9,006 nucleotides of DNA, from positions 1 through 9,006 of the forward strand of contig JAEYOT010000133.1 of NCBI GenBank assembly GCA_023411445.1, read 5' to 3'. Source of the stretch: Pseudomonadota bacterium (GTDB lineage Bacteria > Myxococcota_A > Polyangia > Polyangiales > Polyangiaceae). The notes beneath the pieces were generated by a model that searched no databases, was not told where the DNA came from, and worked only from the letters and a program-made list of their open reading frames with translations. This document shows positions 1 through 6,325 of this stretch, in pieces (within the stretch, counting starts at the first letter, position 1; every line of letters begins with the position of its first letter). The position numbers were made by a program, and so were the translations under genes.

Positions 1-33
1 ACGCCGGCGCTGGCGGCGGCGCTTAACGGATGA
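1..33 (+). CDS. Possible 3' end of an unidentified upstream gene
   Basis: The first 33 bases read in frame 1 as ten codons (TPALAAALNG) followed by TGA at 31-33. That stop would overlap the truA start codon in the ATGA arrangement (ATG 30-32, TGA 31-33) common between translationally coupled genes. Frame 3 instead reads seven small residues to TAA at 24-26, so the frame is not certain. The fragment is too short to identify, and it may not be coding at all. If frame 1 is correct, truA is the downstream member of an operon that begins outside the window. Confidence 0.3.
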   Translation, partial: TPALAAALNG

Positions 34-848
34 ACGCGCCGGACGCGGCGCCGGGGCCTGAGCAGCACGGCGTGCTGCTGACGCTCGCCTACGACGGGGA
101 ACCGTTCTGCGGCTACGTGAAGCAGAAGAACGGGCGCTCAGTAGCGGGCGAGCTGGAAGGCGCCATCGCCACCATCGATCCCAAGGCCAGCACGACGCGC
201 GGCGTGAGCCGCACGGACGCGGGGGTGCACGCGCGCGGGCAGCTCGTCGCTTTCGACTCCAGCAAGGACATCGATCCACGCGGCTGGGTGCTCGCGCTCA
301 ACCGCGAGCTACCGCGCGAGATCGCCGTCGTGCGGGCGGCGCGCACGCCGGCACGCTTCGAGCCGCGCCGCGTCGTGGTCAGTAAGACTTACGTTTATCG
401 CATCTTGGAGAGCCGCACGCGGGACCCGCTGGTCGATCGCATGGTCTGGCGGGTCCCCTACAGGTTGAACCAGCGAGCCATGCGCGAAGCCGCCGCGGAG
501 CTCCAGGGCGAGCACGACTTTCGCGCCTTCCGTGGTGCCGCCGATGCCCGCGAGGAGACGGTGCGACACATCTTTCGCATCGACCTCGCTCCAGCCGCGC
601 ACGATCCGCGCATCAGCGAGCTCACCGTGACGGGCAACAAGTTTCTCTACAACATGCTGCGCATCATCGCGGGAACGCTGGTGGACATCGGTCGCGGCCA
701 CCTGCCGCGCGACGCCTTCCAGCGCGGCCTCGCCAGCGGACTGCGTAAAGATCTGGGCATCACCGCGCCCCCCGAGGGCTTGGTGCTCGAGCGCATCGAG
801 CTCACCGAGATGGGCGAGGGGCACTGGCCGCCGCTCGCGGACGCTTGA
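30..848 (+). CDS. truA: tRNA pseudouridine(38-40) synthase TruA
   Basis: A cytoplasmic RNA-modifying enzyme that isomerises uridine to pseudouridine at positions 38-40 of the tRNA anticodon stem-loop. At 272 aa it has the usual family length. The catalytic motif SRTDAGVHARGQ is at about 60-71, with D63 as the predicted nucleophile. Further family landmarks are the N-terminal strand LAYDGEPFCGY (19-29), the segment KTYVYRI (119-125) with its conserved tyrosine Y121, HDFRAFR near 160, and the C-terminal block FLYNMLRIIAGTLVDIGRG. The usual G-W-Q-R-Q stretch after the first strand reads G-Y-V-K-Q here, and the usual ARFSA segment reads RFEPR. Both are divergent, but the catalytic core is intact. 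ATG 30 lies just after an in-frame TAA (24-26), so it is the earliest possible ATG; no clear Shine-Dalgarno precedes it. Its start may overlap the stop of an upstream gene. The next gene follows 67 bp later. Confidence 0.95.
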   Translation: MNAPDAAPGPEQHGVLLTLAYDGEPFCGYVKQKNGRSVAGELEGAIATIDPKASTTRGVSRTDAGVHARGQLVAFDSSKDIDPRGWVLALNRELPREIAVVRAARTPARFEPRRVVVSKTYVYRILESRTRDPLVDRMVWRVPYRLNQRAMREAAAELQGEHDFRAFRGAADAREETVRHIFRIDLAPAAHDPRISELTVTGNKFLYNMLRIIAGTLVDIGRGHLPRDAFQRGLASGLRKDLGITAPPEGLVLERIELTEMGEGHWPPLADA

Positions 849-886
849 ATTTACCTGTCTTCGTTGGCCCCACGAGTTGACGTTGC

Positions 887-908
887 GGGTCTTTCCTCGT
901 AGGAACCC
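887..908 (+). promoter_or_regulatory. Hairpin that would enclose the Shine-Dalgarno of the oxoamine synthase gene
   Basis: TTCCT (893-897), loop CGT (898-900) and AGGAA (901-905) form a perfect 5-bp stem. It extends by GGG (887-889) against CCC (906-908) across a 3-nt bulge. AGGAA is also the best ribosome-binding sequence for ATG 916, with 10 nt between them, so the stem would hide it in the mRNA. This could be translational control or chance: short stems are common in GC-rich DNA, though the central stem here is not purely G/C. No T-run follows, so a truA terminator is unlikely. Confidence 0.3.
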
Positions 909-915
909 CGGCACC

Positions 916-2466
916 ATGGGTCTGCGTCAAGCCCTCGTCGACAAAGGCAAACAAGCTCTGCTCCGCCCCTCCGTGATGCGTTGGGTGTCGGATGACCGCG
1001 TGATGAAGGCCACCGAAGGGCTGCTGGACGCCCGCGGACGCCTGAAGGCGGCCTGGTCCGTGCTCAAGAACGGGCACGAGCTGCCGAACGTGGATCCCGC
1101 GCTCGACGAGAACATCGGCAAGGCTGCGCCCGCCGCCAAGAGCAACGGTCAGGCAGAAGCGTCTGCCAAGAACGGGCACGCGAGCCAGCCGTCGAAGGAC
1201 ATCAGCTCCGGCTCCACCGACATGGATGAGTCGATGAAGGAGCGCACTTCGCTCGCCAGCATCGGCGGCAAGGACGTCTTCGAGAAGGCGTACAAGTTCA
1301 TGGCCGCGGACAACGCGCGCAAGATGGGCATCTACCCCTTCTTCCGCCCGCTGGACTTCAACGACGGCCCGGAGGCGGAGATCAACGGCAAGCGCGTCTT
1401 GATGTTGGGCTCCAACAACTACCTGGGCCTGACCAAGCACCCCAAGGTGCGTGAAGCGGCGCGCGCCGCGATCGATCGCTTCGGCACCAGCATGACCGGC
1501 TCGCGCTTGGTCAACGGCTCGATGAAGCTGCACGAGGAGCTGGAAGAGCGCCTCGCGGCCTTCATGGGCAAGGAGAGCGCGCTGGTGTTCACCACCGGCT
1601 ATCAGGTGAACATCGCCACCTGCGCCGCGCTGCTCAGCAACAAACAGACCACGGCCTTCATCGATCGCAACGTGCACGCCTCGCTCTACGACGGCGTGCG
1701 CCTGGGCCAGGCGGCTGGCGCCAAGCTGGTGCGCTACAAGCACAACGACGCAGAGTCGCTCGATCGCGCGCTGGAGAAGCTGGAGCCGGGCGAGGGCGCG
1801 TTCGTGATCACCGACGGCGTGTTCAGCGCCGAAGGCGAGATCGCCAAGCTGGACGAGCTGGTGCCGGTGGTGAAGAAGCACGGCGCGCGCCTGCTGGTGG
1901 ACGACGCGCACGCGGTGGGCGTGATCGGCCCCGGCGGTCGCGGCACGGCGCACAGCTTCGGGCTAGAGGCTCAGGTGGACCTGATCGGCGGCACCTTCTC
2001 CAAGTCCTTCGCCAGCATTGGTGGCTTCTTGGTCGGCGAGCGCAAGGTGCTGGATTACATCAGGCACTTCGCGCCAAGCTTCATGTTCGCCGCCAGCGCC
2101 GCGCCGCCCTCCGTCGCCGCCGCCATGGCTTCGCTCGAGGTGATGCAAGAGGAGACGTGGCGCATGGACAAGCTGCGTGAGAACTTCACGTACATGCGTG
2201 ACGAGCTACGCAAGCTGGGCTTCGAGCTGGGCCACACGCAGACCGCCGTCATCCCCATCTACATCCGGCAAGATCTGCGCACGATCATGATGTGGCGTGA
2301 TCTGCTGGAGGAGTACGGCGTGTACACCAACCCGTTCATCTCCCCCGGCGTGCCGCCCAAGAGCGCCATGCTGCGCACGAGCTACATGGCCACGCACGAG
2401 CGGGCGCACCTGGACCGCGCGCTCGAGGCCTTCGCCAAGGTCGGCAAGAAGTACGGCGTCATCTGA
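916..2466 (+). CDS. PLP-dependent alpha-oxoamine synthase, probable serine palmitoyltransferase, with N-terminal extension
   Basis: Alpha-oxoamine synthases (SPT, KBL, BioF) condense an amino acid with an acyl-CoA or acyl-ACP by decarboxylation. This member most resembles bacterial serine palmitoyltransferase, which makes 3-ketosphinganine from serine and a fatty-acyl thioester. In the fold-type I catalytic core (about 118-516), H254 in DRNVHASLYDG stacks on PLP, D329 in VDDAHAVGV contacts the pyridine nitrogen, H332 follows, and K363 in GTFSKSFASIGG forms the Schiff base. SPT-like features are the FFRP entry segment (142-145), GSNNYLGL, the VIPIYIR segment, and SYMATHE near the C-terminus. 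Residues 1-117 are an extra region absent from the roughly 400-residue canonical enzymes: a basic amphipathic stretch (about 1-50), then a low-complexity linker with K-N-G-H twice. I chose ATG 916 (516 aa) because AGGAA lies 10 nt upstream; a TTG at 877 would add 13 residues. BioF or KBL activity is the alternative, but no biotin or threonine-catabolism gene is nearby. The neighbouring GNAT gene favours lipid synthesis. Confidence 0.85.
   Translation: MGLRQALVDKGKQALLRPSVMRWVSDDRVMKATEGLLDARGRLKAAWSVLKNGHELPNVDPALDENIGKAAPAAKSNGQAEASAKNGHASQPSKDISSGSTDMDESMKERTSLASIGGKDVFEKAYKFMAADNARKMGIYPFFRPLDFNDGPEAEINGKRVLMLGSNNYLGLTKHPKVREAARAAIDRFGTSMTGSRLVNGSMKLHEELEERLAAFMGKESALVFTTGYQVNIATCAALLSNKQTTAFIDRNVHASLYDGVRLGQAAGAKLVRYKHNDAESLDRALEKLEPGEGAFVITDGVFSAEGEIAKLDELVPVVKKHGARLLVDDAHAVGVIGPGGRGTAHSFGLEAQVDLIGGTFSKSFASIGGFLVGERKVLDYIRHFAPSFMFAASAAPPSVAAAMASLEVMQEETWRMDKLRENFTYMRDELRKLGFELGHTQTAVIPIYIRQDLRTIMMWRDLLEEYGVYTNPFISPGVPPKSAMLRTSYMATHERAHLDRALEAFAKVGKKYGVI
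1065..1180 (+). repeat. 14-nt direct repeat in the extension of the oxoamine synthase gene
   Basis: CAAGAACGGGCACG occurs at 1065-1078 and again at 1167-1180, in the same reading frame, encoding K-N-G-H at residues 51-54 and 85-88. A related S-N-G-Q lies at 76-79. The repeat sits in the low-complexity linker before the catalytic core and may reflect local duplication or a short reused peptide motif. It does not look like a mobile element or a regulatory site. Confidence 0.6.
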
Positions 2467-2527
2467 GCTGCTGAGCGCACTCGCGGATTGACTCTCGGGT
2501 GCGCGCGCAGTTAGCTCGCGCTCGCCA

Positions 2528-3655
2528 ATGGCTGTCGAGATCCGCGAGACGAAGATTGGGGGTAAGCTGAGCGACTTCCTGAACGTGGTAGACTACATCT
2601 ACCGCGGAGATCCGAACTATGTCCGCCCGCTGGACATGGATCTCAAGGATCGCCTGAGCCCGAAGAACCCCTTCTTCGAGCACGGCGAGGGCGTGGTGTT
2701 CACGGCCTACCGCAACGGCTGGTGCGTGGGTCGCGTCACGGCGCAGATCGATCGCGAGCACTTGGCGCGCTACCGCGACGACGTCGGCAGCTTCGGCTTC
2801 CTGGACACCATCGAGGACGAGGAGGTGGCCAAGGCCTTGCTGGACGCTGCCAGCAACTGGCTGCGCGCGCGCGGCATGAAGACGATCCGCGGCCCGCTCT
2901 CGCTCTCGCTCAACGAGGAGATGGGCTGTCTGGTGGACGGCTTCGACACGCCGCCGATGATCATGATGCCGCACCACCGCGCCTACCAAGGCGGGCTGAT
3001 CGAGAGGGCGGGCTTCAGCAAATGCAAGGACGCCTACGCCTGGCGCTACCAGGTGGGTGACGTTCCCAGCCGCGTGCGCAAAGCCCACGACGAGCTCTCC
3101 GCCATGCCGGAGGTCCAATCGCGTCACGTGGACATGAAGAACCTGGACGCCGATCTGCGCGTCATCATGGACGTGTACAACGACGCCTGGAGCGACAACT
3201 GGTCGTTCGTGCCCTTTACGGAGCGCGAGCTGTCGAAGATGGCCGCGGACTTGAAGCTGATCGCGGTGCCGGAGCTGTCGTACATCACGGAGGTGGATGG
3301 CGAGCCCGCAGCCGTGGCGCTGGCGCTGCCGAACTTGAACGAGCTGATCGCCGACATGAAGGGCAAGCTGCTGCCGCTGAACTTCCCCAAGCTGCTCTGG
3401 CGGCTCAAGGTGGTCGGCCCGCACAGCGCGCGCCTGATCATCCTCGGCATCCGCAAGAAATACCGCACTCAGCGCAAGTACGCGGCGCTCAGCGCCTACC
3501 TGTACGCCAAGATGAACGCCGCCGGCAAACAGCTGGGGTTGACCTGGGGCGAGCTGTCTTGGACGCTCGAGGACAACGCTCCCGTCAACGCCGGCATCAA
3601 GCTGATGGGCGGCAAGATCTACAAGACTTACCGCTTGTACGAGAAGGCGCTCTAG
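2528..3655 (+). CDS. GNAT-fold N-acyltransferase, candidate bacterial ceramide synthase
   Basis: A 375-residue protein of a widespread family with a GNAT (acyl-CoA N-acyltransferase) fold. Recognisable blocks are an N-terminal segment with RGDPNYVRPLD (26-36), NPFFEH (47-52), the strand pair FTAYRNGWCVGRVTAQID (58-75), and the signature RGPLSLSLNEE (121-131) followed by GCLVDGFDTPPMIMMPHH (133-150). The C-terminal half has helices and WGELSWTLEDN near 340-350. No signal peptide or membrane helix is evident, so it is probably cytosolic or peripheral. It lies 61 bp downstream of the SPT-like gene on the same strand. In Caulobacter the ceramide synthase bCerS is a GNAT-type protein that N-acylates the SPT product, so this gene may do the same. 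That role rests on family resemblance and neighbourhood; a different acyltransferase role is quite possible. ATG 2528 is the natural start, with no strong Shine-Dalgarno. The stop lies one base from the convergent gene's stop. Confidence 0.75.
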   Translation: MAVEIRETKIGGKLSDFLNVVDYIYRGDPNYVRPLDMDLKDRLSPKNPFFEHGEGVVFTAYRNGWCVGRVTAQIDREHLARYRDDVGSFGFLDTIEDEEVAKALLDAASNWLRARGMKTIRGPLSLSLNEEMGCLVDGFDTPPMIMMPHHRAYQGGLIERAGFSKCKDAYAWRYQVGDVPSRVRKAHDELSAMPEVQSRHVDMKNLDADLRVIMDVYNDAWSDNWSFVPFTERELSKMAADLKLIAVPELSYITEVDGEPAAVALALPNLNELIADMKGKLLPLNFPKLLWRLKVVGPHSARLIILGIRKKYRTQRKYAALSAYLYAKMNAAGKQLGLTWGELSWTLEDNAPVNAGIKLMGGKIYKTYRLYEKAL

Positions 3656-3656
3656 C

Positions 3657-4049
3657 TCACGCCGCGAGCGGCGGGCTACCGTGCTTCTGCCGCAGGTGAT
3701 TGACCACGTTAAGCACCTTGGGGCGCGCGAGCAAGCGGCGAATCAGCCGCTGCTTGCCCGGAAAATCCAAGAGCAGCAGGCCCACCAGCAAGGTGATCAG
3801 GCCTTGCCCCGGCAAGACCAACATCAACAGGCCGAGCAGCACCAAGACCACGCCGAACACGTTGCGCAGCACGTGGCGCGCTCGCGAGCCGTGAGCGCTC
3901 CGCCCCTCACCGTGCAAGTAGTCCACGGGCAGGCTCGCCAGGTAGCGCGGGACGAACAAGATGCTGCACACCACGGCGACGATCGAGAAGCAGCCGAGCC
4001 CCCACAGGAGCGCCGGACGGTTCAGCAAGTGCCATAGCTCTGCGAGCAT
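3657..4049 (-). CDS. Small PGPGW-like integral membrane protein
   Basis: A 130-residue hydrophobic protein. One membrane segment is at about 13-33. A second, long hydrophobic stretch at about 63-95 is interrupted by the turn LPGQG (79-83) and followed by LITLLVGLLLLDFPGK. This hydrophobic-PGxG-hydrophobic-FPG pattern matches the putative transmembrane family named for its PGPGW motif (Pfam PF09656), with PGQGL replacing PGPGW. A basic tail (KQRLIRRLLARPK) suggests a cytosolic C-terminus. The molecular function of this family is unknown to me. I chose ATG 4049 because the open frame further upstream (to 4127) gives unrelated sequence that would overlap the divergent lipoprotein gene. The gene is convergent with the GNAT gene, with a one-base gap, and divergent from the lipoprotein gene. 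Confidence 0.75.
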   Translation of the reverse strand: MLAELWHLLNRPALLWGLGCFSIVAVVCSILFVPRYLASLPVDYLHGEGRSAHGSRARHVLRNVFGVVLVLLGLLMLVLPGQGLITLLVGLLLLDFPGKQRLIRRLLARPKVLNVVNHLRQKHGSPPLAA

Positions 4050-4059
4050 CGTGTTAGCT

Positions 4060-4072
4060 TCACAGTTTGTGA
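4060..4072. promoter_or_regulatory. Inverted repeat in the 34-bp divergent intergenic region
   Basis: TCACA (4060-4064), spacer GTT and TGTGA (4068-4072) form a perfect 5-bp inverted repeat between the starts of the two divergent genes (4049 and 4084). Its position would suit an operator acting on both. The arms are short, and a 5-bp repeat with a small spacer is expected by chance roughly once per hundred bases, so this is only a candidate. It resembles a CRP half-site pair turned inside out, not a true CRP site. Confidence 0.25.
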
Positions 4073-4083
4073 CGAGCACGACG

Positions 4084-4584
4084 ATGAGGCAATGGACTAC
4101 GCCGGCCGCGCTCGCGCTCTTATTCACCCTCGGCGCGTGCCAGGGCCAAGCTCAGCGCACGCTGCGTGACTCGGAGGGCCGGTCCTTTCGCGCGACCTGC
4201 GAGCGCCGGGCGCCCTGCCGGCTGGAGCAGCTGTCCGGGCCAGTGCAGACGGACAAGCCTGCGCTCACCCTGCACACGCAGAGCCGCTTGGTCGGCGTGT
4301 GCGACGTGAAGGCCGGAGCCGAGGTCGAGGGCTCGTACGACTGCCGGGCGCTCACCTGCGTCGAGGACCAGGACTGCCCGCCTCTGCACGGCATGAAGGA
4401 CGGCCAGTGCCTGAACGGCCGCTGCAGCGATCCCGCCCTGCCGCTGGCGCAAGCGGACGCGGTCATGCTCTGCCTGGCCGGCACCGGCTTGGGCCGCTCG
4501 TCGCCCCAGCAGATCGAGCGCTACGCGCTGGCGCTCAACTGCGGTAGCCCGTGCCAGGTTCCCGCGCCCTGCGCTCAGCCATGA
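4084..4584 (+). CDS. Cysteine-rich lipoprotein of unknown function
   Basis: A 166-residue predicted lipoprotein. A short N-terminus and hydrophobic stretch (P7 to L16) end in the lipobox L-G-A-C, giving lipidation at C19. Q20 rather than aspartate follows, which by the enterobacterial +2 rule would favour the outer membrane. The mature part has 12 further cysteines, enough for six disulfides in the oxidising periplasm or on the surface. It includes CVEDQDCPPLHG followed by GQCLNGRC, matching the C-x-x-D-x-D-C...C-x-x-x-x-C spacing often seen in myxobacterial surface proteins. I recognise no catalytic domain. ATG 4084 is chosen because it places the signal peptide correctly; GTG 4069 is in frame but would add five polar residues. 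It ends 33 bp before the FMN-domain gene and is probably cotranscribed with it. Binding, scaffold or redox roles are all open. Confidence 0.8.
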   Translation: MRQWTTPAALALLFTLGACQGQAQRTLRDSEGRSFRATCERRAPCRLEQLSGPVQTDKPALTLHTQSRLVGVCDVKAGAEVEGSYDCRALTCVEDQDCPPLHGMKDGQCLNGRCSDPALPLAQADAVMLCLAGTGLGRSSPQQIERYALALNCGSPCQVPAPCAQP

Positions 4585-4617
4585 GCAGCGCGCGAGCTTT
4601 CCGACGGAGTTGATAAG

Positions 4618-6231
4618 ATGGTGGTGATGTCCCCGCGTGCCCTGTTCTTCATCGCAGCGCTGGCGAGCCTCGTCGTGGTCGGAGCGCTCTACAGCCTGTG
4701 GTCGCCCACGCTCTGGCTGCTGCTCGTCGTGCTGCCGCTGCTCGGCCTCGGTGTGTACGACATGGTTCAGACCCGCCACGCCATCCGCCGCAACTTCCCG
4801 CTGGTGGGGCGGCTACGCTACCTGTTCGAGGGCATCCGGCCGGAGATTCACCAGTACTTCGTGGAGACGAACCGCTCGGGCCGTCCCTTCAGCCGCGAGC
4901 AGCGCTCACTGGTCTACCGCCGCGCGAAGAACGTGACGGACACGCTACCGTTCGGCACCGAGCAGGACGTGTACGCCATCGGCTACGAGTGGATGAACCA
5001 CTCGCTGTGCGCGATCCATCCGCCCGACGTCGATCCGCGCGTGCACATCGGCGGCCCCGCCTGCGCTCAGCCGTACGACGCGGCGCTGCTCAACGTCTCG
5101 GCCATGAGCTACGGCTCGCTCAGCAAGAACGCGATTTTGGCCTTGAGCCGCGGCGCCAAGCTGGGCGGCTTCTTCCTCAATACGGGTGAAGGCGGGCTCA
5201 CTCCGCATCACCTGGAGGGCGGCGGCGATCTGTGCTGGCAAATCGGCACCGGCTACTTCGGCTGCCGCGACGACAAGGGCAACTTCGACCCGCGGCGCTT
5301 CGCGGACAAGGCCAAGCACCCGCAGGTCAAGCTGATCGAGCTCAAGCTGTCACAAGGCGCCAAGCCGGGTCACGGCGGCATCCTGCCGGCGCGCAAGGTC
5401 ACACGAGAGATCGCGGAGATCCGCCACGTGGCGATGGGTCAGGACGTGCTGTCACCCCCCTGTCACAACGCGTTCGACACGCCGGAAGGGCTGTGCCGCT
5501 TCATCGGGCAGCTGCGCGAGCTGTCCGGCGGCAAGCCGGTCGGCTTCAAGCTGTGCTTAGGCAAGCGCCGAGAGTTTCTGGCCATCTGCAAGGCCATGCT
5601 CACCACCGGCATCGCGCCAGACTTCATCACGATCGACGGCGGCGAAGGCGGCACGGGCGCCGCCCCGCTGGAGTTCTCGAACGTGCTCGGCACGCCGCTG
5701 GACGAAGCCTTGATCTTCGTTCACAACGCGCTCGTCGGGGTGGGGCTGCGCAAGCAGATCCGCATCATCGGCAGCGGGCGGGTCATCTCCGGCTTCGACT
5801 TGGCGCACAAGATCGCGATCGGCGCGGATCTCTGCAACAGCGCGCGCGCCATGATGTTCGCGCTCGGCTGCATCCAAGCGCAGAAGTGCAACACCAACGA
5901 CTGCCCGACCGGCGTCGCGACGCAAGATCCGGCGCTGGTCGTGGGCCTCGTGGTCACCGACAAAGCGCAGCGCGTGCGCAACTACCAGCACAACACCGTG
6001 CGGGCGCTGGTGGAGCTCTTGGCCGCCGGCGGCCTGTCCTCCCCTGCCGAGCTCCGGCCCTGGCACATCCTGCGCCGCGTGAGCCCCACCGAGGTCCACC
6101 ACTACGCCGAGATGTACGAGTACTTGCAGGAGGGCGCGCTGCTCGGCGACTCGGTGCCGAAGAGCTTCGCGCGCGCCTGGCACGCCGCTCAGGCCGGCAG
6201 CTTCGAGTCAGCCACACCGGAGCTGAGCTAG
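4618..6231 (+). CDS. Membrane-anchored FMN-binding glutamate synthase-domain protein
   Basis: A 537-residue protein built on the FMN/iron-sulfur synthase domain of the glutamate synthase large subunit, but without that enzyme's glutaminase and C-terminal beta-helix domains. Two predicted membrane helices (about 8-25 and 30-47) anchor it. The TIM-barrel part shows SAMSYGSLSKNA, NTGEGG, KLSQGAKPGHGG (243-254) and the flavin/substrate loop DGGEGGTGAAP (340-350). C418, C424 and C429 (C-x5-C-x4-C, ending NDCPTGVATQDP) match the ligands of the glutamate synthase 3Fe-4S cluster. It should therefore be a flavin-iron-sulfur oxidoreductase on the cytosolic face of the membrane. With no glutaminase domain it cannot use glutamine amide nitrogen by itself, and the substrate of this stand-alone family is uncertain. 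ATG 4618 has GGAG (4606-4609) 8 nt upstream, a good ribosome-binding site. The lipoprotein gene lies directly upstream. Confidence 0.9.
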   Translation: MVVMSPRALFFIAALASLVVVGALYSLWSPTLWLLLVVLPLLGLGVYDMVQTRHAIRRNFPLVGRLRYLFEGIRPEIHQYFVETNRSGRPFSREQRSLVYRRAKNVTDTLPFGTEQDVYAIGYEWMNHSLCAIHPPDVDPRVHIGGPACAQPYDAALLNVSAMSYGSLSKNAILALSRGAKLGGFFLNTGEGGLTPHHLEGGGDLCWQIGTGYFGCRDDKGNFDPRRFADKAKHPQVKLIELKLSQGAKPGHGGILPARKVTREIAEIRHVAMGQDVLSPPCHNAFDTPEGLCRFIGQLRELSGGKPVGFKLCLGKRREFLAICKAMLTTGIAPDFITIDGGEGGTGAAPLEFSNVLGTPLDEALIFVHNALVGVGLRKQIRIIGSGRVISGFDLAHKIAIGADLCNSARAMMFALGCIQAQKCNTNDCPTGVATQDPALVVGLVVTDKAQRVRNYQHNTVRALVELLAAGGLSSPAELRPWHILRRVSPTEVHHYAEMYEYLQEGALLGDSVPKSFARAWHAAQAGSFESATPELS

Positions 6232-6325
6232 CCGAGCGCTGCCGAGGCCGACTGGACGCACTTCTGCCCCCGCTGGGGCCCCACGCTGGCCAGCGCCGCG
6301 CCCTTTGGCTAGGCTGCGCGCGCCC

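Noticed and set aside
877..905. TTGACG (877-882) with TAGGAA (900-905) at 17-bp spacing as a promoter for the oxoamine synthase gene
   Set aside because: The -10 match is poor and coincides with the Shine-Dalgarno, so transcripts would start almost at the start codon without the ribosome-binding site.
802..1953. Long minus-strand open frame (383 codons) across truA and the oxoamine synthase
   Set aside because: It is antisense to a clearly conserved enzyme, has a His/Arg/Val-rich biased composition with no recognisable domain, and such frames are expected in GC-rich DNA.
2488..2516. TTGACT (2488-2493) and TTAGCT (2511-2516) as a promoter for the GNAT gene
   Set aside because: The spacing is 17 bp but the -10 matches at only two positions and would leave about five leader bases; cotranscription with the upstream gene is simpler.
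2459..3424. Minus-strand open frame (321 codons) opposite the GNAT gene
   Set aside because: Antisense shadow of a conserved gene, low-information composition and no motif.
4050..4127. Extended start of the PGPGW-like gene at 4127
   Set aside because: The added 26 residues would run through the divergent lipoprotein signal peptide on the other strand and do not look like part of the membrane protein family; ATG 4049 gives a natural start.
4581..4613. Ten-codon frame starting at the ATGA that overlaps the lipoprotein stop
   Set aside because: Very short, Ser/Arg-rich, no homologous pattern; the FMN-domain gene has its own good ribosome-binding site at 4606-4609.
6268..6294. CCCC-GCT-GGGG (6268-6278) and palindrome GCTGGCCAGC (6285-6294) as a terminator or operator
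   Set aside because: Short, purely G/C-driven, and without a T-run; such motifs are common by chance at this base composition.
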